The position numbers and the translations under genes are program-made. 5,654 bases of DNA from NCBI GenBank assembly GCA_012515455.1, contig JAAYYJ010000130.1, positions 1 through 5,654 of the forward strand, read 5' to 3'. The first letter of the stretch is position 1, and each line of letters begins with the position of its first letter. The stretch is from Oligosphaeraceae bacterium. Lineage in GTDB: Bacteria; Verrucomicrobiota; Lentisphaeria; Oligosphaerales; Oligosphaeraceae. The notes below the pieces were generated by a model, which was given only the letters and a program-made list of their open reading frames with translations, was not told the origin of the DNA and ran no database searches. Below are positions 5,654 through 5,654 of the stretch, piece by piece.

Positions 5654-5654
5654 G

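Overview
The window carries a same-strand (+) set of bacterial genes concerned mainly with the cell envelope: the last codons of an unidentified gene, nudC (NAD(H)/NADH diphosphatase), murJ (lipid II flippase), a 55-residue membrane miniprotein at 2773-2940, and a large membrane-anchored enzyme of the alkaline phosphatase/sulfatase superfamily (3060-5498). Gene density is high and there are no tRNAs, rRNAs, insertion sequences or CRISPR arrays. The sequence is moderately GC-rich, and the intergenic stretch around 2630-2695 is visibly AT-richer. A MurJ flippase next to a predicted periplasmic transferase suits a Gram-negative-type cell. The style of MurJ and of the miniprotein/transferase pair recalls the Planctomycetota-Verrucomicrobiota-Lentisphaerota group, but that placement is a low-confidence impression.

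Layout: 3-50 is the tail of an upstream gene whose stop overlaps a possible nudC start (TAATG). nudC (80-898) is followed after 58 bases by murJ (957-2546), so the two may be co-transcribed. A 226-base spacer (2547-2772) contains an AT-rich, promoter-like stretch. Then comes the miniprotein, with a good ribosome binding site, followed by a 9-bp-stem intrinsic terminator (2978-3016). The transferase gene starts at 3060, downstream of that terminator, although its reading frame is open further upstream. After 5498 there is only non-coding or uncertain sequence, including a possible convergent gene end on the minus strand.

Working picture: MurJ moves lipid II across the inner membrane. The miniprotein, with a Y-I-D-A-G-T-G-S motif predicted to face the periplasm, may be a partner of the adjacent transferase, whose five membrane segments, Thr nucleophile and metal ligands suggest that it moves a phospho-substituent onto an envelope glycan or lipid. 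The substrate cannot be read from sequence. The points most worth a second look are the miniprotein/transferase pair, the replacement of normally charged cavity residues in MurJ, and the unrecognised C-terminal third of the transferase.
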